Source: Candidatus Roseilinea sp.
Lineage (GTDB): Bacteria > Chloroflexota > Anaerolineae > J036 > Brachytrichaceae
Assembly (NCBI GenBank): GCA_026003755.1
Contig: BPHV01000003.1
Coordinates: 62,001 to 126,000, forward strand
Reading direction: 5' to 3'
Length of the DNA: 64,000 nucleotides
The notes under the pieces are model-generated. The model worked only from the letters and a program-made list of their open reading frames with translations, did no database searches and was not told the origin of the DNA. Both the position numbers and the translations under genes were made by a program. Positions 1-8,750 of this stretch are shown here, in pieces; position 1 is the first letter of the stretch, and each line of letters opens with the position of its first letter.

Positions 1-853
1 GGGCGTTATTCGTCACGTCCAGCCGCAGCACGTAGAGCGGCTCGCTGTGGGCGGAGCGCGCCGCCAGATGCAGGCCCCTGCGCTGACCGACGGTGTAGAA
101 GGGCAGCCCCTCATGCCGGCCGATCACTTCCCCGCGCGTGTTCACGATTGGCCCTGGCCGGGCGACCCCCGGCGCGTTGCGGAGCAAGAAGCCGCGATAG
201 TCCCCCTGCGTCAGAAAACACAGATCCTGGCTCTCTGGGCGTTCGGCGGTCGGCAGGCCGAAGTCCCGCGCCATTTGGCGCACCGCTTCCTTGGTGTGCT
301 GACCGACCGGGAACATCACGCGCGCCAAATCCTTCTGGCCCAGGACGTGCAGGACGTAGCTCTGGTCTTTCTGCGCGTCTTTCCCTTTGAGAAGGCGGTA
401 GCGTGCTCGCGGCAGAGGCGCGGCGTCGGCTATTGTCGTCGCTTGATCCACGCGCGCGTAATGGCCGGTCGCCAGATAGTCTGCGCCTAGGGCGAGCGCC
501 TTCTGCATCAGGAAGCCGAAGCGGATCGCGCGGTTGCAGGTGAAGCACGGATTGGGCGTGGTGGCGTCGGCGTAGCCGGCGATCCACGCGTCCACGACGC
601 GCTGTTTGAAGACATGCTCGGCGTGAATGTCATAGAAGGGAATGCCGAGCAACTTCGCGATGGCGCGCGCATCGGCGATGGCTTCCGGCGCGCAGCAACG
701 ATTGGCGTTGCGTTCCGCATCTGCACGCGCTTCCTCGGCCCATAGGCGCATCATAATGCCGATCACGTCGTAGCCTTGCTGCACCAGCAAGGCCGCCGCG
801 ACCGACGAATCCACGCCGCCGCTCATGGCTACCACTACGCGCACCCTCTCCAT
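1..853 (-). CDS. mnmA: tRNA-specific 2-thiouridylase MnmA (3' end beyond the window)
   Basis: Thiolates U34 of Lys, Glu and Gln tRNAs using persulfide sulfur and ATP. Reading from the ATG at 853, the protein begins MERVRVVVAMSGGVDSS, with the PP-loop SGGVDSS at residues 11-17. The two redox cysteines of the family sit in NPCFTCNRAIRF (about C106) and ESQDLCFL (about C212). About 284 of the usual 350-370 residues are present; the C-terminal beta-barrel end lies outside the window. The cysteine desulfurase gene ends 30 bp upstream on the same strand, so sulfur donor and user are probably one operon. Family identity is clear from the motifs. Confidence 0.95.
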   Translation of the reverse strand, partial: MERVRVVVAMSGGVDSSVAAALLVQQGYDVIGIMMRLWAEEARADAERNANRCCAPEAIADARAIAKLLGIPFYDIHAEHVFKQRVVDAWIAGYADATTPNPCFTCNRAIRFGFLMQKALALGADYLATGHYARVDQATTIADAAPLPRARYRLLKGKDAQKDQSYVLHVLGQKDLARVMFPVGQHTKEAVRQMARDFGLPTAERPESQDLCFLTQGDYRGFLLRNAPGVARPGPIVNTRGEVIGRHEGLPFYTVGQRRGLHLAARSAHSEPLYVLRLDVTNNA

Positions 854-883
854 CCGCCTTTTCCTGTTGAGACGTGAACGGGT

Positions 884-2065
884 TCAAAACTCCAGGCTCG
901 CTGCGCGCGCGCGCGCGACGCACTTGGGCAACACGTCCAGCAAAATGTCGATCTCGTCTTCTGTGGTGTGGTATCCCAGCGTCACGCGCAAGCTGCCCAG
1001 CGCCCACTCGCGTGGAATGCCCATCGCCAACAGCACCGATGAGGGTTCAGGATTGCCGCTCGTGCAGGCCGAGCCGGTGCTGACGGCGATGCCCTCGACG
1101 TCCAGCGCCATCAACAACGACTCGCCGTCCACGTGCTTGAACACGAAGCTGGCGTGATTGGGCAGCCGCTCGGTGGGATGGCCGCTGAGCCGAACGTCGG
1201 GCACGCCGGCCAATACGCCTTGGATCAGCCGGTCGCGCAGCCGGGTCAGGCGCGCCGCCTGCGCGTCGCGCTGGCGCGCGCTGTATTGGATCGCTGCTGC
1301 GGCGCCGACCGCGCCGGCGACGTTGACGGTGCCTGGGCGTCGTCCCCGCTCATGCCCGCCGCCGGTCATCGGCGGCACGTACGGCGTGCCCTCGCGAATA
1401 TAGAGCACGCCGACGCCCTTCGGGCCGTAGAATTTGTGCGCCGAAAGCGCTAGCAAGTCCGCGTTCAGTTCGGCTATGTGGATGGGCAAATAAGCCGGCG
1501 CCTGGATGGCGTCGGTGTGGAAGGGCACGCCGCGCTCGCGGCAGATCGCGCCGATCTCGCGCACGGGCTGGAGCGTGCCGATTTCGTTGTTGGCCAGCAT
1601 CACGCTGACGAGCACGGTGTCGCGGCGGATGGCGCGCCGCACGTCGTCGGGGTTGACCTGTCCGCAGCCGTCCACCGGCAGCAGCGTCAAGTCGAAGCCG
1701 AATAGCGTATGCAGTTGGCGCGCGGTTGCTTCGACCGCGTGGTGTTCGATGGGCGTGGTGATGATGTGGCCGGGCGAGCCGCCGTTGGCGGGGCGCGCGG
1801 CAAAAGCAACGCCGCGCAAGGCCAGGTTGTCGGCCTCGGTGCCGCAACCGGTGAATACAATCTCGCCGGGGCGCGCGCCGAGCGCGCAGCCGATTGCAGC
1901 GCGTGCTTCGTCCAGCGCGGCGGCTGCGTCGCGCCCAAAGCAATGCAGCGAAGACGCATTGCCGAACATGTCGCTCCAGTAGGGCTGCATGGCTGTGCTT
2001 ACCTCGGGCGCGACAGGCGTCGTGGCCGAGTAATCCAGATATATTCGCCTGCGCGTTGTGCTCAT
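884..2065 (-). CDS. Cysteine desulfurase (NifS/IscS family)
   Basis: PLP enzyme that converts cysteine to alanine and leaves a persulfide on its active-site cysteine; 393 aa, normal for the family. The sequence shows YLDYSATTPVAPEV at the N terminus, HH at 108-109 that stacks on PLP, DAIQ at 185-188, the Schiff-base lysine in LSAHKFYGPKG (K211), and the catalytic cysteine in GSACTSGNPEPSSVL (C334). The short SACTSG loop fits group I (IscS/NifS) enzymes. It lies directly upstream of mnmA, so supplying sulfur for tRNA 2-thiolation is the likely job; a wider Fe-S role is possible because no isc or suf genes are in view. Confidence 0.93.
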   Translation of the reverse strand: MSTTRRRIYLDYSATTPVAPEVSTAMQPYWSDMFGNASSLHCFGRDAAAALDEARAAIGCALGARPGEIVFTGCGTEADNLALRGVAFAARPANGGSPGHIITTPIEHHAVEATARQLHTLFGFDLTLLPVDGCGQVNPDDVRRAIRRDTVLVSVMLANNEIGTLQPVREIGAICRERGVPFHTDAIQAPAYLPIHIAELNADLLALSAHKFYGPKGVGVLYIREGTPYVPPMTGGGHERGRRPGTVNVAGAVGAAAAIQYSARQRDAQAARLTRLRDRLIQGVLAGVPDVRLSGHPTERLPNHASFVFKHVDGESLLMALDVEGIAVSTGSACTSGNPEPSSVLLAMGIPREWALGSLRVTLGYHTTEDEIDILLDVLPKCVARARAASLEF

Positions 2066-2099
2066 GAGCGTGATTGTAAAGCGGCAAGGTTAGGATTGG

Positions 2100-2864
2100 A
2101 TGACAGAGACGATGAGGCCACAGTCGGTCGAGGTCTTGGGCGTGCGGGTGGATGGCGTCACCTATCGCGAAGCGTGCGAGATCGCCGCAGCGTTGATTCA
2201 GCAGGGCGGCGCGCACCAGTTCGCCACGGTGAACCCCGAATTCGTCATGGCGGCCAGGCGCGATGAGGAGTTCCGAGCGGTGCTGGCCTCTACGGCGCTC
2301 AACGTTCCGGACGGCGCCGGCGTGGTGTGGGCCGCTCGGCGGCGCGGGTTAAACGTGCGCGAGCGCGTGGCCGGCGTGGACCTGATGCTGAAGCTGTGCG
2401 ACTGGGCGGCGCGCTATCGCTGGCGAGTATTCTTCCTGGGCGCACGGACCGGTGTGGCCGAGCGAGTGGCGGCGGCGCTTGTGCTGACCTACCCGGGGTT
2501 GACGGTGGCGGGCGCCTATGCCGGTTCACCGCGACGCGAGGAGGAGATGGCGCTCGTCGCGCGCGTGCGTGCGGCGCGGCCGCAGCTCCTGTTCGTCGCC
2601 TACGGCGCGCCGGCGCAGGACAAGTGGCTGGCGCGCAACTTGCCGCTCTTGGCGCCTGCTGCGACGGATGGCGCGAGCGGGATCGTCGGCATGGGGGTGG
2701 GCGGCGCGTTCGACTTCATCGCCGGTGTGCAAAAGCGCGCGCCGGACTGGATGCAGCGCGCTAATCTCGAGTGGCTATACCGGCTGTTGCGCCAGCCATG
2801 GCGTTGGCGGCGCCAGATGGCGCTCATCCGCTTCGCCTTGGCTGCGATGCTAGAATCTCGTTGA
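2100..2864 (+). CDS. WecG/TagA/CpsF family glycosyltransferase
   Basis: 254 aa, matching the usual size of this family, whose members transfer N-acetylmannosamine or ManNAcA to polyprenyl-pyrophosphate-linked GlcNAc during wall or surface polymer synthesis. Visible family features are FATVNPEFVMAAR followed by NVPDGAGVVWAAR, FFLGARTGVAERVAAAL, the PQLLFVAYGAPAQDKWL block, and GVGGAFDFIAG near the C terminus. The start is 34 bp from the divergent cysteine desulfurase. An ATG at 2112 is also possible. The stop codon directly abuts the next start (2865), so the two are probably co-transcribed. The acceptor cannot be told from the sequence. Confidence 0.88.
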   Translation: MTETMRPQSVEVLGVRVDGVTYREACEIAAALIQQGGAHQFATVNPEFVMAARRDEEFRAVLASTALNVPDGAGVVWAARRRGLNVRERVAGVDLMLKLCDWAARYRWRVFFLGARTGVAERVAAALVLTYPGLTVAGAYAGSPRREEEMALVARVRAARPQLLFVAYGAPAQDKWLARNLPLLAPAATDGASGIVGMGVGGAFDFIAGVQKRAPDWMQRANLEWLYRLLRQPWRWRRQMALIRFALAAMLESR

Positions 2865-4625
2865 ATGGCTCAGGAAGTTGGCGACGCGACCAACGGCCAG
2901 GCGCCCCTCACGCCGGATGGCATTGTGCGCCAATTGCGCGAATCCACGCTCTTCTCGCGCCTCACCGATGCGGAGTTCAAGGCTGTGCTCGGCTTGATGC
3001 GCGCACGCGCGATGGGCGAGGGCCAGATTCTGATCCTGGCCGGCGCACAGGATACCAACCTCTACATCCTCCGCCGCGGGAAAATGCTCATCCGCGCGCC
3101 GGAAAGGGGCGGCAAAGACCCGGTCATTCGGTTCGTGAAGCCGGGCGAGATCCTGAACGAGTTGCCGTTCGTCACCGGCCATCCCAGCGAGGTGACGATC
3201 GAGGCGGTGACGCCGGCGCAGTTGTGGTACATCCCGCGAGGCGAATTCCAGCAATTGATCGCGCGCGAGGGCCACATTCGTGAGCATCTGACCTACACCC
3301 CCGAGGCGGAGAAATACATCAAGCAGCGTCGGCGCTTCGACACACAACGGCCAGGGGAGTTGGTGCTGTGGTTCGGGCGCAAGCACTGGTGGGTGCTCTT
3401 GCAGAGCCAATGGTTTACTGTGTTGATGTTAGTCCTCGCTGCGGCGACGCTCCTGCCGCCGGTTCGTCCGATCTTCGGCGGCCCGTTTGGCGCGGCTTTT
3501 GTGGGGGCGTTGCTGTTGGCGGCGTTCGCTAGCTTCCTGTGGTTCCTGATTGACTGGTGGAATGACTACTATGTTGTGACCGATCAGCGCGTGATTCACC
3601 GCGAGCGCGTCCTCGTCGTCTACGATTCTCAAGACGAAGCGCCCATCAGCGCGGTGCAAAACGTGACGGTCGAACGGCCGAATTTCGTCAGCACAGTGCT
3701 GGACACCGGCACGCTCCTGATCGAGACGCTGGGCGCGCACGCCAACATTCGGTTCGAGTGGGTGGCCGAGCCGAGTAAGGTCTCGAAGCTCATCCTCGAT
3801 CAACAAGCTCGCGCGCGCGTCGAGGTCGCTGCAACCGAGCGTGCGAAAGTGCGCAGCGAACTGCGCCGGGAGATGGAGGTGGGGATAAAACCGTCCCCTG
3901 ATTCGCCCGCGCCACCACGGCCTGCCTCGCAGGCGAATCAGGGGGCGCACGGGCTGCCTTTCGTTCGTCGCCTGGGTGCGGGGCTGGCCGACTTGCGCAA
4001 CGAGTTGTTGCCGCGCATGCGCCTGGTGCGCGCGCCCGATGTCATCGTCTATCGCAAGCACTGGTTGGCGTTGATCGGCGCGACGATGACGCCGTTTCTG
4101 TTGCTGCTGCTCTACTGCGCGGTGATGGCCTTCGTCTGGTTCAGCGCGTCCTCGCTGCGCCGGTTGCTGTTCGAGACGCCGGCCATGGCCGGCGTCGCCT
4201 TGCTCGGATTCATCCTGTTATTCTGGTTGGTCTGGCAGTATGAAGACTGGCGCAACGACCTGTACATGCTCACGGCTGAGCGCTTGATCGAATACAAGCG
4301 CTCGCCGTTTGGGTTGCTCGGCGTTTCGCAACGCACGGCCAGCCTGGCGAATGTGCAAAATGTGACCGCGGTGACCAAAGGCCTCGTGGACAACCTGTTC
4401 AACGTAGGCGACGTGGTCATTCGCACCGGCGGCGTAGATAACGAGTTGAACTTCGCGCGCGTGTGGAATCCGCGTAGCGTACAGCGCGAGCTGGTGATGC
4501 GGCTGGAGGCCTATCGCGCCGCTCAACGCGATAAGGAGGCGGCGCGCCGCCGACGCGAGTTCATCGAGTGGATCGGCATCTACGACGAGCTGACCCGCAT
4601 TCACGAGCGACGGCCGCTCGGCTGA
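2865..4625 (+). CDS. Cyclic-nucleotide-binding-domain / duplicated PH-domain membrane protein
   Basis: 586 aa. Residues about 20-140 form a CRP-like cNMP-binding fold (GEGQILILAGAQDTNLYILRRGK, then GEILNELPFVTGHPSEVTIEA). Two modules follow, each a pair of membrane helices (about 182-200/208-230 and 400-425/436-458) and a bacterial PH domain (bPH2, PF03703-like). The repeats align well: WNDYYVVTDQRVIHRE with PISAVQNVTVE, and WRNDLYMLTAERLIEY with SLANVQNVTAV. The linker at about 342-362 is proline-rich and is encoded by a 13-bp perfect inverted repeat (3895-3907/3932-3944). The function is unknown; a membrane sensor or scaffold is inference. The CRP part lacks a DNA-binding helix-turn-helix. 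Confidence 0.8.
   Translation: MAQEVGDATNGQAPLTPDGIVRQLRESTLFSRLTDAEFKAVLGLMRARAMGEGQILILAGAQDTNLYILRRGKMLIRAPERGGKDPVIRFVKPGEILNELPFVTGHPSEVTIEAVTPAQLWYIPRGEFQQLIAREGHIREHLTYTPEAEKYIKQRRRFDTQRPGELVLWFGRKHWWVLLQSQWFTVLMLVLAAATLLPPVRPIFGGPFGAAFVGALLLAAFASFLWFLIDWWNDYYVVTDQRVIHRERVLVVYDSQDEAPISAVQNVTVERPNFVSTVLDTGTLLIETLGAHANIRFEWVAEPSKVSKLILDQQARARVEVAATERAKVRSELRREMEVGIKPSPDSPAPPRPASQANQGAHGLPFVRRLGAGLADLRNELLPRMRLVRAPDVIVYRKHWLALIGATMTPFLLLLLYCAVMAFVWFSASSLRRLLFETPAMAGVALLGFILLFWLVWQYEDWRNDLYMLTAERLIEYKRSPFGLLGVSQRTASLANVQNVTAVTKGLVDNLFNVGDVVIRTGGVDNELNFARVWNPRSVQRELVMRLEAYRAAQRDKEAARRRREFIEWIGIYDELTRIHERRPLG
3895..3944. repeat. In-frame palindromic element inside a CDS
   Basis: A 13-bp perfect inverted repeat (arms 3895-3907 and 3932-3944) with a 24-base centre. 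It lies wholly in the proline/serine-rich linker between the two PH modules of the surrounding gene and keeps the reading frame. It looks like a small palindromic insert tolerated in a flexible linker. Confidence 0.6.
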
Positions 4626-4720
4626 ACGTGATCGCTGCAGGTGCGACCGGCGCCGGGCGCGTGCGCGCTCACGCGCCGGCATCCTTAGGCTGCGCAAAGG
4701 CGGCAAAGCACAACGAAGCT

Positions 4721-5233
4721 ATGGTGAGGGAAATCCGAAAAATCGGCGATCCGATCCTGCGCAAAAAGGCGAAGAAGGTCGAAAAGATCACTCGCGAGAC
4801 GTGGAGGCTTCTCGACGATATGGTGGAGACGATGCGCCAGGCGCATGGCCAGGGGTTGGCCGCGCCGCAGGTGGGCGTTTCGCAGCGCGTGGCCATCGTC
4901 GAGGTGCCAAAGGCCGACGACATCGCGGGCAGCGGCGTGCTCTACGAGCTCATCAACCCCGAAGTGGTCAAACAGTCGGAGGAGACATGGGAGTACCAGG
5001 AGGGATGCCTATCCATCCCCGGCTGGCGCGGCGACGTGGCGCGCCCTTACCGCATCGTCGTGCGCGCGCTCGACCGCCATGGCCAGCGGGTCAAGTTTGA
5101 AGTCGAAGGCCATGTGGCGCGCGCCTTCCTGCACGAGATCGACCATCTGGACGGCGTGCTTTATATTGACAAGCTGGTTTCGCCCGATCGCGTCTGGCGG
5201 GTCAAGGAAGAAGCCACAGAAGACCTCGAATGA
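4721..5233 (+). CDS. def: Peptide deformylase
   Basis: Removes the N-formyl group from nascent proteins using a metal (Fe2+ in most). 170 aa from the ATG at 4721, chosen because MVREIRKIGDPILRKKAK is the canonical N terminus; the open frame runs upstream to 4568 but that part overlaps the previous gene and resembles nothing. All three motifs are present: GQGLAAPQVG (43-52), EGCLSIPG (94-101, metal ligand C96), and HEIDH (138-142, ligands H138 and H142, catalytic E139). The stop overlaps the next start by ATGA, suggesting translational coupling. Confidence 0.95.
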   Translation: MVREIRKIGDPILRKKAKKVEKITRETWRLLDDMVETMRQAHGQGLAAPQVGVSQRVAIVEVPKADDIAGSGVLYELINPEVVKQSEETWEYQEGCLSIPGWRGDVARPYRIVVRALDRHGQRVKFEVEGHVARAFLHEIDHLDGVLYIDKLVSPDRVWRVKEEATEDLE

Positions 5234-6234
5234 TGCGCACCGATGTTTACACGACCCCGGAAGCATTCGAGCGATTGGCCGGTGAATGGAACGCGCTGCT
5301 GAAGCGATCGGCGTCGAACACGCTCTTCCTCACCCGCGAATGGCAGCAGACGTGGTGGCGTGAGCTGGGCGATGGCGAACTGCGCGTGTTGGCGATGCGC
5401 GAAGATGGCGCGTTGGTCGGCATCGCGCCGCTCTTCTTCGCGACTAACGCGCTCGGCGCGGTGGAAGTGGCGCTGGTCGGCTGCAAGGAAGTGTCGGACT
5501 ACCTAGATTTCATTTTTGCGCGTGGCTGCGAGCCGGCGTGCTTTCGCGTTGTAGTGGACTTCCTCAAGAGCAGCGATGCGCCTGCGTGGCACACCATCAG
5601 CCTGTGCAACCTCATCGAGACTTCGCCCACCTTGGGCGTGTTCGTCGAGCTGCTGAATGCTGAGGGCTGGCACGCGCAGGTTGTCTTCGAGGATGTCTGC
5701 CCGGTCATAGCGCTGCCGGACACGTTCGATGCTTATCTGGCGATGCTGGACGGCAAGGAGCGCCGCGAGTTGCAGCGCAAGCTGCGTCGGGCGAGCGAAG
5801 ACGTCGCGGTGACCTTCACCACCGACGCCGCGACGTTGGCGCGTGACATGGATGACTTCATCGCGTTGATGAAAGCCTCGGCGCCGAATAAGGCAGCGTT
5901 CATGACGCCGCGCATGACGCGCTTCTTCCACGCGATTGCGCGCGCCATGTTCGAGGCCGGCTGGTTGCAGCTCGCCTTCCTGGAGGTCGACAGGGTGCGC
6001 GCGGCGGCATATATGAACTTCGTGTATGAAGGCGCCGTGATGGTCTATAACTCCGGCCTGAGCCCGGAGAAGTATGCCTACCTCAGCCCTGGCCAGGTGC
6101 TGATCGCCCGGCTGATCCAGAAAGCCATCCAGGACGGCTGCCGCGTGTTCGATTTCCTCCAGGGCAATGAGGAATACAAATACAAATTCGGCGGCAGGGA
6201 TGTGAAGCTCTACACGCTCAGCGCGCGCAAGTAA
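5230..6234 (+). CDS. CelD/BcsL-like (FemAB-related) GNAT-fold acetyltransferase
   Basis: 334 aa. Family features are the N-terminal EAFERLAGEWNALLKRS and LFLTREWQQTWW, the central DGKERRELQRKLRRA, and the C-terminal block with YMNFVYEGAVMVYNSGL, YLSPGQVLIARLIQKAI, then VFDFLQGNEEYKYKFGG. This is the BioF2/CelD pattern (PF13480), a double-GNAT fold found in exopolysaccharide and wall loci and in FemAB-type aminoacyl ligases. The real substrate is unknown. It overlaps def by 4 bp (ATGA). Assignment to the fold is firm; the role in envelope synthesis is inference. Confidence 0.82.
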   Translation: MMRTDVYTTPEAFERLAGEWNALLKRSASNTLFLTREWQQTWWRELGDGELRVLAMREDGALVGIAPLFFATNALGAVEVALVGCKEVSDYLDFIFARGCEPACFRVVVDFLKSSDAPAWHTISLCNLIETSPTLGVFVELLNAEGWHAQVVFEDVCPVIALPDTFDAYLAMLDGKERRELQRKLRRASEDVAVTFTTDAATLARDMDDFIALMKASAPNKAAFMTPRMTRFFHAIARAMFEAGWLQLAFLEVDRVRAAAYMNFVYEGAVMVYNSGLSPEKYAYLSPGQVLIARLIQKAIQDGCRVFDFLQGNEEYKYKFGGRDVKLYTLSARK

Positions 6235-6361
6235 CCTGGGATCGGGGGACGGCGAGAAGCCTGAAGAAAGTCTCCCTGCCGCGACTCACATAGAATAAGC
6301 CAGGTTCGACGCCAAGTGCGCCGCCGTTACACGAGGCGTTTGAACATCGAGGAGAAATCGC

Positions 6362-6880
6362 GTGGAAGGAATAACGAGCGGCCTGGCCGGTATCGCGCTG
6401 GGCGTTGCCGTGCTGCTGTGGGGTAGGAACGTGCATCTGTTCGCTGCGGCTGCCGGCTTTCTGGCTGGCTTCAGCCTCGCCCAACGGGTCATCCCCGGCG
6501 AGCTTGCGACGGCGTTGATCGTCGCCGTGGTTGCGGCGCTCATCGGCTTAGTCTTGGTTGCCCTGGCGCGCAGCGGGACGCGGCTGGTGCTGCAAATTAT
6601 GGGCGCAGTGGCTGGCGCAGGCATCTCGTTAGGGCTGGGCCAGTTGCTCGGCAGCGCATCCGGCCCGATGGCATGGGGCATCGCCTTCATCGGTGCGCTG
6701 ATCGGTTTCGGCCTGATGGCGCGCTTCTTCGACCTCGGCATCATCCTCCTCACCAGCTTGCTGGGCGCAAGTCTAATTGTGAACGGGTGGGGTTCGTTCA
6801 TGGCACTGCCGAGTGGCGTCAGCACGGTGATCACCCTGGGCCTGGCCGCCATCGGCTTCTTCTATCAGCATCGCCGCTGA
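6362..6880 (+). CDS. Small polytopic membrane protein, DUF4203-like
   Basis: 172 aa starting with GTG at 6362, preceded by a good Shine-Dalgarno (GAGGAG about 8 bases upstream). The protein is almost wholly hydrophobic, with about six or seven predicted helices built of repeated Gly/Ala-rich segments (GLAGIALGVAVLLWG, FAAAAGFLAGFSLA, LIVAVVAALIGLVLVALA, GAVAGAGISLGLGQLLG). The pattern of glycine-rich helices resembles DUF4203/TM7S3 domains, but no functional residue is known. The stop lies one base before the tsaE GTG start, so it heads the tsaE-tsaB-rimI run. Confidence 0.7.
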   Translation: MEGITSGLAGIALGVAVLLWGRNVHLFAAAAGFLAGFSLAQRVIPGELATALIVAVVAALIGLVLVALARSGTRLVLQIMGAVAGAGISLGLGQLLGSASGPMAWGIAFIGALIGFGLMARFFDLGIILLTSLLGASLIVNGWGSFMALPSGVSTVITLGLAAIGFFYQHRR

Positions 6881-6881
6881 T

Positions 6882-7403
6882 GTGAACGCTGCGCCTAGCA
6901 TGGCCATCCTCGAACCCCTCTCGATCGAGTGCACCAGCCACAGCGAGACGCAAACGCAGCGGCTGGGCGCGCGATTGGGCGCATTGCTGCCGCGTCACGC
7001 AGTGATTGCCCTGCATGGGCCGCTCGGCGCAGGCAAGACCAGCTTTGCGCGCGGGGTAGGCGCCGGCTGGGGCGCGGAACAGCCGCTGCGCAGTCCGACT
7101 TTCACGCTGGTGCAGGAACATCATCGCCGGCGCGACGACGCCGTGCTGTATCACATTGACCTGTATCGCGTCGAGGACGAGCGCGACTTGGCTCGCCTGG
7201 GCCTGGAGGAGATCCTGGACGACGAGAACGGCGCGTGCCTGATCGAGTGGCCGGAGCGCGCACCCGGGCTGATCCCGCCGGAGGCGATCCACGTCAAGCT
7301 GGCGCTGGTGAGCGACACCCGCCGCCAACTGACCTTCTCCACGCAGGACGCGCAAACCTGGCAGGTGTTGCTCGCCTTCCGAAAGAGCGCGTTTGGGGTG
7401 TGA
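6882..7403 (+). CDS. tsaE: tRNA N6-threonylcarbamoyladenosine synthesis ATPase TsaE
   Basis: P-loop ATPase that drives the TsaBDE complex making t6A37 in ANN-decoding tRNAs. The Walker A is GPLGAGKTS (46-54 from the GTG start) and is followed by SPTFTLVQEH (switch region), the YHIDLYRVED block, and CLIEWPERAPGLIP (family signature). It is 173 aa from GTG 6882; an internal ATG at 6900 would give 167 aa and may be the true start. It is next to tsaB and rimI, the usual bacterial order. tsaD is not in this window. Confidence 0.93.
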   Translation: MNAAPSMAILEPLSIECTSHSETQTQRLGARLGALLPRHAVIALHGPLGAGKTSFARGVGAGWGAEQPLRSPTFTLVQEHHRRRDDAVLYHIDLYRVEDERDLARLGLEEILDDENGACLIEWPERAPGLIPPEAIHVKLALVSDTRRQLTFSTQDAQTWQVLLAFRKSAFGV

Positions 7404-7405
7404 CC

Positions 7406-8059
7406 ATGTCTGTCGTCTTGCTTGCCCTCGACACTTGCACCGCGCGCGCCAGCATTGCCCTGCGCGACCAGACGACGCTGCGCGCCGAGATGACCTGGGA
7501 AGCACAGCGGCATGAGACGGCTGCCATCGCCGCGCGCATCCGCGACCTGATGCGGGCGTGCCGCATCGCGCCGGAGGATATCGGATGCGTCGCCGTAGCG
7601 ATCGGCCCAGGATCGTTCACCGGCGTGCGTTGTGGCCTGGCCATCGGCAAGGGGATGGCCGTGGCGCGCAACTTGCCGATGATCGGCGTGACAGCCTTCG
7701 ACGTGATCGCCCATGCGCAGCCGCCGCAGCCGGCGCCGATGTTGGCCTTGCTTGAAGTTGGGCGCAGCCGAGTCGCTGCTTGCCCCTACGAATGGCATGA
7801 GGGGGCACCGTCGGTCGCCGGCGAGTGGCAAATCCATAGCTGGGCGGAGCTGGCGGAACGCGTCGAGCCGCCGCTCTACGTCTGCGGCGACCTCCCCCCG
7901 GCCTGGATCGCTGCCCTGCGCGCGAAGGTCACGCTCGCGCCGGCGGCGCTCAACCTACGGCGGGCGGGCTTTCTGGCAGAATTGGGGATGGCGCGTTGGG
8001 AACGCGGCGAAGTGGACGATGCAATGACATTGACCGCCGTCTACCCCGCCGAGACATGA
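7406..8059 (+). CDS. tsaB: tRNA threonylcarbamoyladenosine synthesis scaffold TsaB
   Basis: Inactive paralogue of the TsaD ASKHA-fold enzyme and its dimer partner in t6A synthesis. It is 217 aa from ATG 7406, 2 bp after the tsaE stop; the longer open frame to 7235 is only read-through. The N terminus SVVLLALDTCTARASIAL, then RHETAAIAARIRDLM and VAVAIGPGSFTGVRCGLAIGKGMA are diagnostic of TsaB/YeaZ. The C-terminal half (LLALLEVGRSRVAACPYEW) is less conserved, as usual. Confidence 0.93.
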   Translation: MSVVLLALDTCTARASIALRDQTTLRAEMTWEAQRHETAAIAARIRDLMRACRIAPEDIGCVAVAIGPGSFTGVRCGLAIGKGMAVARNLPMIGVTAFDVIAHAQPPQPAPMLALLEVGRSRVAACPYEWHEGAPSVAGEWQIHSWAELAERVEPPLYVCGDLPPAWIAALRAKVTLAPAALNLRRAGFLAELGMARWERGEVDDAMTLTAVYPAET

Positions 8060-8092
8060 TGGCGCGGGCTTCTCGCGCTGGATTGAGACGAG

Positions 8093-8749
8093 ATGAGTAG
8101 TCAAGTCGTCCTCGATCCGCTCCAGGCGCCGAGCGCGTCGGAGCGAATTGCTGCTGTGGTTGTCACGCCGATGTCCCTGGAGGACATCCCGGCCGTCATG
8201 GCGATCGAACGCGCCTCCTTCCCGCGGCCCTGGCCGGAGCGCGCCTACCGCTACGAGTTGAGCGAGAACCCCGAAGCTTACTTCGTTGTCGCGCGGGCGT
8301 ACGAGGTTGAGGCGATGCCGGCGGCGCGCTCGCATTGGCAACGCCTGGCGCAGCGTCTGGGTTGGCGGAGCCGCGCCCCAGAGCGGCGCGCGCCCCATAC
8401 GGTTGTGGGATTTGCCGGGATGTGGATGCATGTGGACGAAGCGCACATCGCCACGATCGCCACGCATCCAGGTTGGCGCCGGCGCGGCGTCGGCGAGCGC
8501 CTCCTCCTCAACTTGCTGCGCGAAGCGCAGCGGCGCTGCGCCGAGGTCGTCACGCTGGAGGTGCGCGTGAGCAACGTGGCGGCGCAGCGTCTGTATCGCA
8601 AATACGGCTTCGCCGAGGTGGGCCGACGCAAAGCCTACTATCAAGACAACCGTGAGGACGCGCTGCTGATGACCATCGTCCACTTTGGCACGCCCGAATA
8701 CTGCGCTCAGTTGGATGCGCTGGAAAGCCGGCTGCGGCCCGGCGGTTGA
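8093..8749 (+). CDS. rimI: RimI-type N-alpha-acetyltransferase (ribosomal protein S18 alanine acetyltransferase)
   Basis: GNAT enzyme, 218 aa. After a roughly 25-residue N-terminal extension the RimI core starts with PMSLEDIPAVMAIERASFPRPW. The acetyl-CoA loop is GWRRRGVGERLLLNLL and the C-terminal signature is LEVRVSNVAAQRLYRKYGF. An insert of about 30 residues (RSHWQRLAQRLGWRSRAPER) interrupts the central sheet compared with the approximately 150 aa E. coli enzyme. Context (tsaE-tsaB-rimI) supports RimI rather than a generic GNAT. It ends 1 bp before the end of a convergent gene. Confidence 0.88.
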   Translation: MSSQVVLDPLQAPSASERIAAVVVTPMSLEDIPAVMAIERASFPRPWPERAYRYELSENPEAYFVVARAYEVEAMPAARSHWQRLAQRLGWRSRAPERRAPHTVVGFAGMWMHVDEAHIATIATHPGWRRRGVGERLLLNLLREAQRRCAEVVTLEVRVSNVAAQRLYRKYGFAEVGRRKAYYQDNREDALLMTIVHFGTPEYCAQLDALESRLRPGG

Positions 8750-8750
8750 G

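Noticed and set aside
1350-2216. 288-codon frame on the minus strand
   Set aside because: Arg/His-rich shadow of the cysteine desulfurase gene.
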